Shown here: in pieces, positions 14,754 to 23,985 of the stretch | Layout of the letters: each line of letters starts with the position of its first letter | Position numbering within the stretch: the stretch's first letter is position 1 | Source of the DNA: Candidatus Methylomicrobium oryzae | GTDB lineage: Bacteria; Pseudomonadota; Gammaproteobacteria; Methylococcales; Methylomonadaceae | Assembly (NCBI RefSeq): GCF_016745425.1 | Contig: NZ_JAERVK010000021.1 | Coordinates: forward strand, 1 to 64,000 | Length of the DNA: 64,000 nt | Direction of reading: 5' to 3' | Made by a program: the position numbers and the translations under genes | Notes under the pieces: model-generated | What the model saw: only the letters and a program-made list of their open reading frames with translations | What the model was told of the DNA's origin: nothing | Database searches by the model: none

Positions 14754-16217
14754 ATGAACGACATGACAAAAATCAAAAACATCGGCATTATCGGCGCCGG
14801 CGTATCGGGCCTGGCCGCCGCCCGCTTGTTGAGCCGGGCAGGCTTCGAATGCGAGATTTTCGAAAAGGGCGACAGCGTGGGCGGCGTATGGTCGGCAGGC
14901 TATCACACCTTCGGCCTGCAAACTCCCAAGTCGCTTTACGAAATTCCGGATTATCCGATGCCGGACAGCTATCCCCGGGTTCCCAGCGGAGAAGAACTGC
15001 AGGCCTATTTCGAAAATTACGCCAAAGACTTCGGCATTTTCGACAAAATCCGCTTCCATACCGGCGTCGACAACCTGCAGCAACACGCCGACGGCAAATG
15101 GCGCGTCGAATTTACCGATCAGCGATCCGGACAAAAAGGAGAGAAAACGTTCGATTTTATTGTGGTCGCGGCCGGACTTTATTTCGATCCGTATATCCCG
15201 GACTATCCGGGCCGAGAGAACTTTCAGGGTGATGTCCTGCACACGGTCGACTATCGCTCGCCCGCTGCGGTGACCGGCAGAAAAGTGGCGGTCGTCGGCT
15301 TCGGCAAAAGCTCGCTCGACGTGGCCGGCGAGGTCGCCAAATTCGCCAAGGAAACGACCCTGATCTACCGCAAGCCGCATTGGCCGATACCGATGGACAT
15401 CTTCGACCTGCTCGACGTCAGGCGCATTTATCTGACACGCCTGGCCTGCGCTTTTTTGCCGCTCTACCAGCGCCCCGAACCGTGGGAGAAGCGTCTGCAT
15501 GATTCGTTTTCCTGGCTGGTATCCGCTTTCTGGCGGTTTACGGAGGCCGTAATCAAACTCCAATACCCGCTCAAGGCCAGTAATACGCTGACGGACGAAC
15601 CGTTTGAAATCGATATTTTCAATCTCGATTTTCTGCCCCGAAAGGAGGTCTATCAACTGATGCGCAAAGGCGCCATCCGCAACGAGCGGACGACGATCAA
15701 GGCGTTCACGCCCACCGGCCTGGAACTGGAAAACGGCGGCCGAATCGACTGCGACGCGGTGATTTTCGGCACCGGCTACCGCGCCGATACCGCCTATCTG
15801 CCGGAACGCTTCAAGCAAACGCAGGAAGCGGACGGCGTTTATCTGTACCGGCACATCATCCATCCCGACATCAGCAGTATGGCGTTCATCGGCCGGGCCG
15901 CAACTTTCTCCAATTCACTGACCTCGCATCTGGCCTCGGTCTGGCTGGTCCATTGGCTGACCGGGCGGTTCCAGTTGCCCGACAAAGCGGCAATGCTGGC
16001 GGAGATCGAGTCGATGAAGCAATGGAAGCGGAGCTTCATGCCGGCGATCAGCTGCCGAAGCACGGTCATCAAGCTGCACATGATCCATTATCACGACGAA
16101 TTGCTGAACGATGCGGCGCTCAATCCGCGCAGAAAACCCAATAAACTCGCCGAATTCCTGCAGGACTACCGGCCAAGCGATTATAGGGAAATCTTAAATT
16201 CGATCGGCAATACTTAA
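14754..16217 (+). CDS. Flavin-containing monooxygenase (class B)
   Basis: A protein of about 487 residues with the FAD dinucleotide fold near the N-terminus (IGIIGAGVSGLAAARLL), the FMO/BVMO-type fingerprint F-x-G-x3-H-x3-Y (FQGDVLHTVDY, about residue 160-170), the NADPH fold (VAVVGFGKSSLDVAGE) and the C-terminal FGTGY motif. It would add an oxygen atom to a nucleophilic or ketone substrate using NADPH. The start is taken at ATG 14754 (MNDMTKIKNIGIIG); 14763 is equally possible and the frame is open to 14604. Substrate is unknown. It precedes the NorCB genes, but the 57-base spacer and its different function make co-function uncertain. Confidence 0.85.
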   Translation: MNDMTKIKNIGIIGAGVSGLAAARLLSRAGFECEIFEKGDSVGGVWSAGYHTFGLQTPKSLYEIPDYPMPDSYPRVPSGEELQAYFENYAKDFGIFDKIRFHTGVDNLQQHADGKWRVEFTDQRSGQKGEKTFDFIVVAAGLYFDPYIPDYPGRENFQGDVLHTVDYRSPAAVTGRKVAVVGFGKSSLDVAGEVAKFAKETTLIYRKPHWPIPMDIFDLLDVRRIYLTRLACAFLPLYQRPEPWEKRLHDSFSWLVSAFWRFTEAVIKLQYPLKASNTLTDEPFEIDIFNLDFLPRKEVYQLMRKGAIRNERTTIKAFTPTGLELENGGRIDCDAVIFGTGYRADTAYLPERFKQTQEADGVYLYRHIIHPDISSMAFIGRAATFSNSLTSHLASVWLVHWLTGRFQLPDKAAMLAEIESMKQWKRSFMPAISCRSTVIKLHMIHYHDELLNDAALNPRRKPNKLAEFLQDYRPSDYREILNSIGNT

Positions 16218-16274
16218 CTTTTCGCAGTTATTAGTGTTAAATAACCGCTGCCGACTGACTAGGAGAAACAAAAC

Positions 16275-16583
16275 ATGGTCGAACCGGTGGCCTTGTCCGA
16301 TTTTTTTATCGGTTTTTTCAGCGGTGCGCTGATTATTTTGCTTGCGGCGCTTTATGCGGCGCTGTTCGCCTGGGAGAAACTGCAGGGCGGCGCTGGATTC
16401 CGCTACGGTTCCTGGCTGGCCTACGGGCTCTTGCTGGCCTGCGCGGCGGTCTTCGCGAAAGTCCTGCATCTGGAAGGGCACTGGAAAATCCTGACCGTAT
16501 TGATGGTCGTCGGCTATTGGTGGATGCCGCGTTTGATATGGCGCTTATGTGCGGCCACGCACGCGCATGAGTCCGGACGATAA
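16275..16583 (+). CDS. Small membrane protein upstream of NorCB
   Basis: A 102-residue protein with three hydrophobic helices (FFIGFFSGALIILLAALYAALFAW, SWLAYGLLLACAAVFAKVL, KILTVLMVVGYWWMPRLIW). TAGGAGAAAC precedes the ATG. It ends 28 bases before NorC on the same strand and so is likely part of the nor operon. It could be an assembly or stability factor; it is not a match in length or sequence to NorE or NorF that I can vouch for. Confidence 0.65.
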   Translation: MVEPVALSDFFIGFFSGALIILLAALYAALFAWEKLQGGAGFRYGSWLAYGLLLACAAVFAKVLHLEGHWKILTVLMVVGYWWMPRLIWRLCAATHAHESGR

Positions 16584-16611
16584 CTCTAAAAAATAAAAAA
16601 TCGGAGGCGTT

Positions 16612-17211
16612 ATGAACGAACCAATTCCCTTCTGGGCTTCGGAAGCGTTTTGGAAAAAAACCGCAATCTGGGTCACGTCAGGCTCTTTCGTCCTGTTGAT
16701 CCTGCTGACCTTCGACTCGCTGGCGAAAATTTCCGCCGGCGGTTCGAGAGTGCCGGCTTACAGCGTCATCAACAAGGACATCAGTTACCGCTTCGACAAA
16801 CAATTGCAACGCTACCAGCCGGTGGTGCTCGGCGACGCGCCGCTGTTCGGCAAAATGCTGAACGAAGCCGAAGCGGAGCAGCTGGTGACGCTCGGCAAGA
16901 AAACCACCCAGGCGAAAAACTGCATGAATTGCCATACACTGCTCGGCAACGGCGCCTACTACGCGCCGGACCTGACCAAGGCCTGGCTGGACCAAGCCTG
17001 GGGCGGCGCCGGGCATGAGACGGCGATGGTGCAGTTTCTGCTCGATCCGGAAAAATACGCCCGCACCTACGGTTCCAACCGAAAGATGCCGAACCTGGGC
17101 ATCACCGAGGAAGAAGCGCGCGGCGTCGTAGCCTTTTTGAAATGGATGTCCGCCATCGACACCAACGGTTTCCCGCACAACTTTAAAGCCATCGGCGCAG
17201 AGGAGGAATGA
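16612..17211 (+). CDS. norC: Nitric oxide reductase cytochrome c subunit
   Basis: A 199-residue protein with an N-terminal membrane anchor (WVTSGSFVLLILLTFDSL, about residues 20-38) and a periplasmic c-type cytochrome domain: heme motif Cys104-x-x-Cys107-His108 (CMNCHTLLGNGAYYAPDL) and an axial Met in NRKMPNLGI near residue 159. CMNCHTLLGxGAYYAPxL is characteristic of NorC. It receives electrons for NO reduction in NorB. It is longer than usual NorC (about 146-150), mainly by 50 residues before the heme domain. GGAGG precedes the start; its end overlaps NorB by four bases. Confidence 0.92.
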   Translation: MNEPIPFWASEAFWKKTAIWVTSGSFVLLILLTFDSLAKISAGGSRVPAYSVINKDISYRFDKQLQRYQPVVLGDAPLFGKMLNEAEAEQLVTLGKKTTQAKNCMNCHTLLGNGAYYAPDLTKAWLDQAWGGAGHETAMVQFLLDPEKYARTYGSNRKMPNLGITEEEARGVVAFLKWMSAIDTNGFPHNFKAIGAEEE

Positions 17212-18707
17212 TCATGGCAATGCAAGCGTATCAACAGAAAGCGGCCGGTTTAGCCGCGGATTTACGTTCCCGTTACGCGGTCTTCATGGCCAACTCCCAT
17301 TTGACCGGGGGACAGAAACTGGCGGTGCACTATTTTACGGCGGCCGTCGTCCTGTTCATGGCGCAGCTGCTGTTCGGCCTTTTGGCCGGCCTGCAGTTCA
17401 TCTGGCCGGGATTCCTGTACGAAATCCTCGACTTCAACGTCAACCGGATGGTGCACATCAACGCGATGGTCGTGTGGATGCTGTACGGCTTCATCGGCTC
17501 GGTCTACTGGTTTCTGGAGGACGAAAGCGGCGTGCCGGTCGTCGGCCTGAAATGGGGCCAACTGGCATTCTGGGTGCTAACCGGGGCGGTCGCGGTGGTG
17601 GTGCTGGTATACCTGCTGGTGCAGGTCGGCAGCGGCAACGACACCTCGCTCTGGTTCATCAACGAGGGCCGCGAATATATCGAAGCGCCGCGCTGGGCCG
17701 ACATCGGCATCGTGGCGGTGATGCTGGTATTTTTCTATAACGTCGCGGCGACCTTCGCCCAAGGCAAATGGTCCGGCATCGCCGGCGTGCTGACGCTGGA
17801 CCTGGTCGCCCTGGCCGGCCTGTACCTGGCCGGGATGTTCTACGCCACCAACATCAGCGTCGACCAATACTGGTGGTGGTGGGTGATTCACCTCTGGGTC
17901 GAAGCCACCTGGGAAGTGCTGGTCGGCTGCATCATGGCCTGGAGCCTGATGAAACTGCTCGGCGTACGCCGGCAGATCGTGCAGACCTGGCTGTACATCG
18001 AAGTCGCGCTGATGTTCGGCTCCGGCATTTTGGGCCTGGGCCATCATTATTTTTGGATCGGCACGCCCGAATACTGGTTCACGATCGGCGGCTTTTTCTC
18101 CGCCCTGGAACCGATTCCGCTGGTCGCGATGGTGGTGCATTCGATTTACGATTCCGGCGTACATAACTTCAAAAACAGCAATCATCCGGCGCTGGCCTGG
18201 ATCATCGCGCATACCTTCGGCAACTTTTTGGGCGCCGGCGTCTGGGGATTCATGCATACCCTGCCGCAAATCAACCTTTACACGCACGGTACGCAATGGT
18301 CCGCTTCGCACGGCCATCTCGCATTTTTCGGTGCCTATGCCACGATCAACATCGCCTTTTTCTATCTGGCCGTCCAGCAGGCGCGCGGCAATTGCTGGAT
18401 GGGCGGCGGACTGGCGGACGGCTGGCGCTGGAAATCGGCGCTGGCTTTGCTCAATCTGGGCGTGATGGGCATGACCGTCGCGCTGCTGATCGCCGGCTAC
18501 GAGCAATCCTTCATCGAACGCGCGGTCGAAGGTTCGACCTGGACGGCTTATTTCGACGCGCAAAACCATCCCTGGTTCGTACAGGCGATGGTATGGCGGG
18601 TGATCTTCGGATTGATGACGATCGCCGGGGGCGGCTTGCTGTTCTGGGATTTGCTGGCGATAGGCAAAACCGAGACGAGAAAGGCCGCGGTGATTAATCT
18701 TGCGTGA
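17208..18707 (+). CDS. norB: Nitric oxide reductase catalytic subunit
   Basis: A 499-residue, 12-helix heme-copper-superfamily protein. The conserved hexa-His pattern is present: RMVHINAMVVWML (heme b), HLWVEATWEVL (FeB His and active-site Glu), GILGLGHHYFWIG, FSALEPIPLVAM (second conserved Glu), and HGTQWSASHGHLAFFGAY. It reduces 2 NO to N2O at a heme b3/FeB site. The two Glu positions are those of cNOR, not of qNOR or oxidases, and NorC beside it confirms the cytochrome c type. There is no NorQ/NorD pair nearby, although these are usually needed for FeB insertion. An extrinsic terminator follows. Confidence 0.94.
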   Translation: MIMAMQAYQQKAAGLAADLRSRYAVFMANSHLTGGQKLAVHYFTAAVVLFMAQLLFGLLAGLQFIWPGFLYEILDFNVNRMVHINAMVVWMLYGFIGSVYWFLEDESGVPVVGLKWGQLAFWVLTGAVAVVVLVYLLVQVGSGNDTSLWFINEGREYIEAPRWADIGIVAVMLVFFYNVAATFAQGKWSGIAGVLTLDLVALAGLYLAGMFYATNISVDQYWWWWVIHLWVEATWEVLVGCIMAWSLMKLLGVRRQIVQTWLYIEVALMFGSGILGLGHHYFWIGTPEYWFTIGGFFSALEPIPLVAMVVHSIYDSGVHNFKNSNHPALAWIIAHTFGNFLGAGVWGFMHTLPQINLYTHGTQWSASHGHLAFFGAYATINIAFFYLAVQQARGNCWMGGGLADGWRWKSALALLNLGVMGMTVALLIAGYEQSFIERAVEGSTWTAYFDAQNHPWFVQAMVWRVIFGLMTIAGGGLLFWDLLAIGKTETRKAAVINLA

Positions 18708-18725
18708 CCGTTTTGATGGGCGATT

Positions 18726-18752
18726 CGGCCGGCAGTTGCCGGCCGCTTTTTT
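18726..18752 (+). terminator. Intrinsic terminator of the nor genes
   Basis: CGGCCGGC pairs with GCCGGCCG around AGTT and is followed by CTTTTTT, 19 bases past the norB stop. Confidence 0.9.
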
Positions 18753-18831
18753 CTGAGCTTCGGTAAAGTTTCCCATCTTCGGAACCGTTTACCGGGTTTT
18801 CGAAAAGCCGGAGGGAAAATCCGCATCATAA

Positions 18832-19593
18832 ATGGAGAATCCGATACAGCTACCGATCATCGTCCGGCGTCCGTTCAGGATCATCGCCCATCGCGGCGCC
18901 TCCGCCTATGCACCGGAAAATACCCGGGCCGCTTTTCAATTGGCGGTTGCGATGGGCGCCGAAGACATCGAGCTGGACGTGCAACTGTCGGCCGACCACC
19001 AAGTGGTCGTCTGCCATGATCCGACACTGGAACGCTACGGCCATCCGGGACGGATCGACACCCTGAGCTGGCCGCAATTAGCGCAGTTCGACATGGGCTC
19101 CTGGTTTTCGCCTTATCTTTTTCGCGGCGAAAAGCTCTTGAGGCTCCGGGACCTGTTCGAAACGTACGGAGCGAAAATCACCTACCATATCGAGCTGAAA
19201 GGCGCCTCGGATCCGCTTCCTCGGCACGTGTGCCGGCTTATCGCAGACTTCCAATTACAGGGCCGCACCGTCATTACGAGCTTCTCCTTTGAGGCATTGC
19301 AACAAGTCAAAGCGATTTCCCCTTCTTTACGGCTCGGCTGGCTGATCCGGAATATCGACGAGAATGCATTAGCGAAAGCCCAGGCACTTGAATTATTCCA
19401 GCTCTGCCCCCGCGCCGACCTGCTCACCGATCAAGCGGTAGGCCTTGCCCATACCGTAGTCCACGAAGTCAGGGCCTGGGGAATCCACGGAAATCGCGAA
19501 GAAATCCTGGCGTTGATTCTAAAAATCCTCGATATAGGCTGCGATGGCACAACTCTCGACTGGCCGGACTGGATTTTACATTCCGCCCAATAA
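18832..19593 (+). CDS. ugpQ: Glycerophosphodiester phosphodiesterase
   Basis: A 253-residue GDPD-family enzyme. The catalytic set is seen: IIAHRGASAYAPENT (His, Arg, Glu), EDIELDVQLSADHQVVVCHDPTLER (metal-binding Glu-x-Asp and catalytic His), and YHIELKG. There is no signal peptide, so it acts in the cytoplasm like UgpQ, cleaving glycerophosphodiesters to glycerol 3-phosphate and alcohol. The C-terminus is slightly shorter than the usual fold and lacks extra domains. Start at ATG 18832. It stands alone. Confidence 0.9.
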   Translation: MENPIQLPIIVRRPFRIIAHRGASAYAPENTRAAFQLAVAMGAEDIELDVQLSADHQVVVCHDPTLERYGHPGRIDTLSWPQLAQFDMGSWFSPYLFRGEKLLRLRDLFETYGAKITYHIELKGASDPLPRHVCRLIADFQLQGRTVITSFSFEALQQVKAISPSLRLGWLIRNIDENALAKAQALELFQLCPRADLLTDQAVGLAHTVVHEVRAWGIHGNREEILALILKILDIGCDGTTLDWPDWILHSAQ

Positions 19594-19880
19594 AGATTCG
19601 GGGGATCTTGGCCTCCCCAAATTTTTACTCGACAACGGCTTTCCGTCGTTACTGCGTAGACACCGAAACTCATCATTCGGCAATCCGATCATTTTGGCAG
19701 GGAATGCGGCAAATATGTCATTGCATAAAAATTTCCGAAGCGTATAGTGATCTCCACCATAATTCCTTATCGGAAAAATCGGGAATGCGATTTGACAAGA
19801 ACTGTCGACCGGATCGGCGACAGCCTAGTCAGCCCGCTGGGTTTGGATAAATTTTCACTGAACGAACCGAGGCATTACCC

Positions 19881-20093
19881 ATGAAAACGACAACCGAATA
19901 CGGCCTAATGCTGGACGAATTTATCGAACGGAGTGCCCAAATCGATAAACTGCTGGCAAAAAATCCGCAAAGCGCGGAGGTCAAACAAGAACTCGAAGCA
20001 TTGCGTACCAAGCAGAGAGAAACCACCCGGATACTGGAAAAATTGGAAGTATCCAGCAGCAGCATTTGGGAAAACATCGGCTACGGAGGCTAA
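19881..20093 (+). CDS. Small coiled-coil hypothetical protein
   Basis: A 70-residue, charged, all-helical protein (MLDEFIERSAQIDKLLAKNPQSAEVKQELEALRTKQRETTRILEKLE) ending SSSSIWENIGYGG. A GAGG is present 9 bases before the ATG. I do not recognise it; its size, charge and heptad pattern fit a small regulatory or assembly coiled coil. Confidence 0.55.
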   Translation: MKTTTEYGLMLDEFIERSAQIDKLLAKNPQSAEVKQELEALRTKQRETTRILEKLEVSSSSIWENIGYGG

Positions 20094-20111
20094 GCTCCGC
20101 AGCCGTTAAAT

Positions 20112-20345
20112 TAAGGATCTGGTCGATCATCACTTCCCCACCTGTAAGTTTTGTGCATTGGGTTACACCCCAGGACACAAGCTGCCGTAGGGTACGCTCG
20201 ACTGCAAGGGTGCAGGAGATACGAGCCCAAGGAAGGGCGAGGTAGATCGCGTCGGGAACAAGCGATCGAGGGCAACGCATGGAGCAATTGCCGAGCGTAC
20301 CTTTTCACTCTCTATGGTACGCACAGCGTACCCTACGGCGGAGCT
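20112..20345. repeat. Left copy of a palindromic repeat flanking the copper cassette
   Basis: Begins GGATCTGGTCGATCATCACTT and contains an outer inverted repeat GTAGGGTACG (20187) to CGTACCCTAC (20336). The same blocks in the same order occur at 23769-23935, past the other end of the copA gene. No gene is seen in 20094-20417. Confidence 0.7.
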
Positions 20346-20417
20346 TGAAGGAAGACGTTTTAAAAAGCTGCATACTCTCATTTAGCTGGAGTCACGGCCG
20401 GAAAAGCGGTCATACAG

Positions 20418-21275
20418 CTACATATTCTGAATATTGCCGACCAAATCGCCGAAATACGCGACCAATTGGTGCAAATAAGCCATCAGCTTGTTCACCCAGG
20501 CCTGCAGCATGATGTAGTGGTTATGATGCTTGAAATTCTGGTCCAAATAGAAGCTCAAGCCCCGGTAGAAGGTGTTGATGCCCATCACCACCATGATCAT
20601 TGCGGCGGCCTTGTACATCATCCCGCGAAGGCCTGCGTTGATCCTGCCGAAAGCCAGGCTGATGAATAGCATCATGGGCAAGGTGCCGGCGCCGAACGCG
20701 AGCATCAGCGAACCGCCGCCGAGAACGCTCGGGGCGGTGGTCGCCTTCACCGCCATCGCGAAGGTCAACGGGCACGGCATCATGCCGTTCAATAAGCCCG
20801 CCAGCAGCGCGCCGCCGAGGGGGCCTTGCCGCCGGGAGACCGCATAGCCTTTGCGCAGCCATTGCAAGGGCAGCAGGCGCAGCGAGCCTTGCCAGGGCAG
20901 CCAGCCCAGAATGCCGAAAGCGAGCCCGGTCACCACAAGGCCGATCAGCATCTGCAAAATGCTCTGAATCTTGCCGAATACTCCGCCCGCCACCAGCACC
21001 ACGCCGAGCAGCGCGGCGGCGACGCCGATGAGGCCGTAAACCGAGATGCGTGCAACCTGATACGACAGATACGGCCAATACGAGCGTTGTTTGCCGGCGT
21101 TCATGAAATAGCCGGACACCAGGGCGCCGCACATGCCGAGGCAATGGCCGCTGCCCAAAAAACCCGCGATGAAGGCGAGTGTATAATCGAAACCGCCGGC
21201 TGCAGATGCGGCCTCCGCCATGCCCTGCATCGCGCCGTGTCCCATCGCAGCGTGATCCATCATCGAATGATCCAT
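20418..21275 (-). CDS. TauE/SafE (DsbD_2)-type membrane protein, copper-linked
   Basis: A 285-residue protein with a Met/His-rich N-terminus (MDHSMMDHAAMGHGAMQGM), six or so hydrophobic helices and a conserved GSGHCLGMCGAL segment in the first one, as in the sulfite exporter/DsbD_2 family. A second conserved stretch is LLNGMMPCPLTFAMAV. Members located next to CopA/CcoI-type ATPases are thought to take part in copper delivery to cytochrome oxidase or copper tolerance. It starts 9 bases after copA on the same strand and is surely cotranscribed with it. The N-terminal Met/His tail would bind Cu(I). Confidence 0.85.
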   Translation of the reverse strand: MDHSMMDHAAMGHGAMQGMAEAASAAGGFDYTLAFIAGFLGSGHCLGMCGALVSGYFMNAGKQRSYWPYLSYQVARISVYGLIGVAAALLGVVLVAGGVFGKIQSILQMLIGLVVTGLAFGILGWLPWQGSLRLLPLQWLRKGYAVSRRQGPLGGALLAGLLNGMMPCPLTFAMAVKATTAPSVLGGGSLMLAFGAGTLPMMLFISLAFGRINAGLRGMMYKAAAMIMVVMGINTFYRGLSFYLDQNFKHHNHYIMLQAWVNKLMAYLHQLVAYFGDLVGNIQNM

Positions 21276-21284
21276 GCCGAAAAC

Positions 21285-23738
21285 CTACTTTTTACTCAAG
21301 CGCAGCGAATTAAGGACCACCGAGAGCGAACTTAATGCCATCGCCATGGATGCGATCATCGGATTCAGCTTGCCGATCGCCGCGACCGGAATCGACACCG
21401 TGTTGTAGCCGAAGGCCCAGAACAGGTTTTGCTTGATGATGCGGATCGTATCGGTGCTTAATTCGATCGCATCGGTCACTTTACCGATGTCGCCACGGGC
21501 TAGCGTCATATCGGCCGACTCGATCGCAATGTCGGTGCCGCTGCCGACCGCAAAGCCGACGTTCGCGGCGGCCAGCGCCGGCGCGTCGTTGATGCCGTCG
21601 CCGATCATGCCGACCTGTTTGCCTTCGGCCTGCAGGCGTTGGATGATCGCAAGCTTCTCCTCCGGCTTCGCATTCGCAACAATCTCGACGATACCGACTT
21701 TGCGGGCGATAAACGCGGCGGTCTTTTCGGTGTCGCCTGTCGCCATCACGGTTTCGACGCCGAGCCGGTGCAGGCGCGCGATCGCCTCGGCCGCATGCTC
21801 GCGCGGCCGATCGGCGATCCCGAATACGGCTGCTTCCTGATGATCGACCGCCATGTACACCGGCGTCTTGCCCTGCTCGGCGAAGCCTCCGGCCGCCGCT
21901 TCCAGATTCCGCACATCGATCTGGCGCTGACGCATCCAGGCCAGGTTGCCGAGCAGCAGGGATTTGCCGTCGACGTCGGCTTCGATGCCGCGGCCCGGCT
22001 CGCTGTAAAAGTGCGAACATTCGGCCGGGCCGATGCCCCGTTCGTGAGCGTATTCGACGATTGCTTTGCCGAGAAAATGCTCGGAGTTGTGCTCGGCGGA
22101 GGCGGCCAGCATCACGATCGTTTCCTCGCCGAAGCGCGAGACGTTCGACAGATCGCTGACTTTCGGCCTGCCTTCGGTGATCGTGCCGGTCTTGTCGAAC
22201 ACGATCACATTCAGTTTCGCCGCCACTTCCAGGCTTTCGCCGTTGCGGATGTAAATGCCTTTCTTTGCGGCCTGGCCCGTGCCGACCATGATCGACGCCG
22301 GCGTCGCCAGACCCAGCGCACACGGGCAGGCGATCAGCAGCACCGTAATCGCATTGCCCAGCGCCAGGCCGAACGGCGCGCCCAAGGCCAGCCAGCCGGC
22401 AAAGGTCAGACCTGACACCGCCATCACCGCCGGCACGAATACCGCCGAAATTTGATCGACCTGTTTCTGGATCGGCAGTTTGGCCGACTGCGCCTGATCG
22501 ACCATGTGCACGATGCCGGCCAGCACCGTATCCATGCCGACCGCGATCGCGCGAATGCGCAGCACGCCGTTGCCGTTCACGCAGCCGCCGATCACTTGAT
22601 GGCCGACGTCTTTGATCACCGGCAGGCTTTCGCCCGTTACCATCGATTCGTCGACCGTCGAGATGCCCTGCACGACTTCGCCGTCGGTCGGAATCTTTTC
22701 TCCGGGCCGCACCAACAAAATGTCGCCAACGGCAACGCTTTCGACATCGACGGCGATTTTAAGACCGTCCCGGATCAGCGTCGCGGTCTGCGGCTGCAGA
22801 TCGACCAGTTGTCGGATCGCCTCGCCGGCCTTGCCTTTGGCGCGTTCTTCGAGATAACGGCCGAGCAGCACGAACACGATGATCGCGGCCGCCGCTTCGA
22901 AATACATGTGGCCGCGGCGCTTCAGGAATGAAGATAAACTGAAGGCATAGGCCGCACCGACGCCCAACGCGATCAACGTATCCATATTCGCCGCCCTGTG
23001 CCTGGCGAGCCGGAAAGCCTTGTCGAAAAACGGCTTGCCGGCGCCGAACACGACCGGCGTCGCGAGCGCGAATTGCAGCCAGTGCAACGGGCGCGACTTG
23101 GCCATCGCCATGCCCAGGATGATCACCGGCGTACTCAGCGCCGCCGACCACAAAAAGCGCCGCCAGGCCGAGCGGATGCGGGCTTGCTCCTTTTCGATCA
23201 GCTTCTTGCGCTGTGCCAGGGTATCCATCGGATAGGCCTTGTAGCCCAGGCGCGCGACTTTTGCCGAAACCTCGTCCCGGTCCAATTGTCCCTGCACAAC
23301 CAGCGTTTCGGTCGCAAAATTCACGCTGGCCTGCTTAATCTTCGGGTCGCGGTTAAGCACCATTTCGATCAGCAGCGCGCAGGAGGCGCAGGTCATGCCC
23401 TCGATCGCCAGATCGACTTCCCTCATTTCGTTCGAGAAATCGATCTTTCGACGCGGACCGGACGATCGGGGCCGGCTGGCCAGATTGCCGAGCACCGTAT
23501 CCAGCATCACCAAGAGATTTGCCTTCGGCAGACGGTGCGAATCGAACTCGATCACGACCGTGCCCAGCGCGGGGGTGGAACGCGTCTTTTTGATTTCGGC
23601 GCGCTTTTTGAGCAGAATTTCGAGGATGTAACAGCGCTCGCCGTCCTTTCTCAGCATGGGCGCTTCGATGCGGACCCGTCTTTGCAGTTGATGCAATACT
23701 CGAAAATGTTTATAGGCTGGCGATGCGTCAGGGCTCAT
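21285..23738 (-). CDS. copA: Copper-translocating P1B-type ATPase
   Basis: An 817-residue Cu(I) ATPase. An N-terminal 90-residue HMA-like region without CxxC is followed by an HMA domain with GMTCASC (Cys117, Cys120). Then come the A-domain TGES (about 368-371), the transmembrane CPC (471-473), phosphorylation motif DKTGT (515-519), the [10 protein letters not shown] hinge, and the C-terminal helix NLFWAFGYN...MALSSLSVV, which defines the P1B-1 Cu(I) class. One oddity is that the nucleotide-binding His-Pro dipeptide (normally SEHPL) reads SEHFL here: the His554 is kept, the Pro is Phe. The last helix and length are otherwise typical. It begins after the repeat at 23769-23935. Confidence 0.95.
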   Translation of the reverse strand: MSPDASPAYKHFRVLHQLQRRVRIEAPMLRKDGERCYILEILLKKRAEIKKTRSTPALGTVVIEFDSHRLPKANLLVMLDTVLGNLASRPRSSGPRRKIDFSNEMREVDLAIEGMTCASCALLIEMVLNRDPKIKQASVNFATETLVVQGQLDRDEVSAKVARLGYKAYPMDTLAQRKKLIEKEQARIRSAWRRFLWSAALSTPVIILGMAMAKSRPLHWLQFALATPVVFGAGKPFFDKAFRLARHRAANMDTLIALGVGAAYAFSLSSFLKRRGHMYFEAAAAIIVFVLLGRYLEERAKGKAGEAIRQLVDLQPQTATLIRDGLKIAVDVESVAVGDILLVRPGEKIPTDGEVVQGISTVDESMVTGESLPVIKDVGHQVIGGCVNGNGVLRIRAIAVGMDTVLAGIVHMVDQAQSAKLPIQKQVDQISAVFVPAVMAVSGLTFAGWLALGAPFGLALGNAITVLLIACPCALGLATPASIMVGTGQAAKKGIYIRNGESLEVAAKLNVIVFDKTGTITEGRPKVSDLSNVSRFGEETIVMLAASAEHNSEHFLGKAIVEYAHERGIGPAECSHFYSEPGRGIEADVDGKSLLLGNLAWMRQRQIDVRNLEAAAGGFAEQGKTPVYMAVDHQEAAVFGIADRPREHAAEAIARLHRLGVETVMATGDTEKTAAFIARKVGIVEIVANAKPEEKLAIIQRLQAEGKQVGMIGDGINDAPALAAANVGFAVGSGTDIAIESADMTLARGDIGKVTDAIELSTDTIRIIKQNLFWAFGYNTVSIPVAAIGKLNPMIASMAMALSSLSVVLNSLRLSKK

Positions 23739-23768
23739 GAGTCATTTCCATACTTGTTTTCAGTTGCT

Positions 23769-23935
23769 TAGGATTTGGTCAGTCATCACTTTCCCCCCTG
23801 GTTCCCCGCCGAGCGCTCATTGTGACACCCCCTTTACAGCTTGTTATGCCCCAAAGGGCACAACCCGCTGTAGGGTACGTTGTGCGTACCATGAGGAGCT
23901 TGAAAAGATACGCACAGCGTACCCTACAGCTGAAG
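23769..23935. repeat. Right copy of the palindromic repeat flanking the copper cassette
   Basis: Starts GGATTTGGTCAGTCATCACTT, parallel to the left copy, and has the compact palindrome GTAGGGTACGTTGTGCGTAC (23870) / GTACGCACAGCGTACCCTAC ending at 23927. Both copies share direction, so the copA-tauE pair is framed by direct repeats about 3.66 kb apart. Confidence 0.7.
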
Positions 23936-23985
23936 ATAATTACGGAGGAACGGGTTTTTAGCCACATCCTTAGGAAAAAGCGCCC

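Noticed and set aside
14748-15863. A 371-codon minus-strand frame within the flavin monooxygenase gene
   Set aside because: Antisense shadow; FAD and NADPH motifs are on the plus strand.
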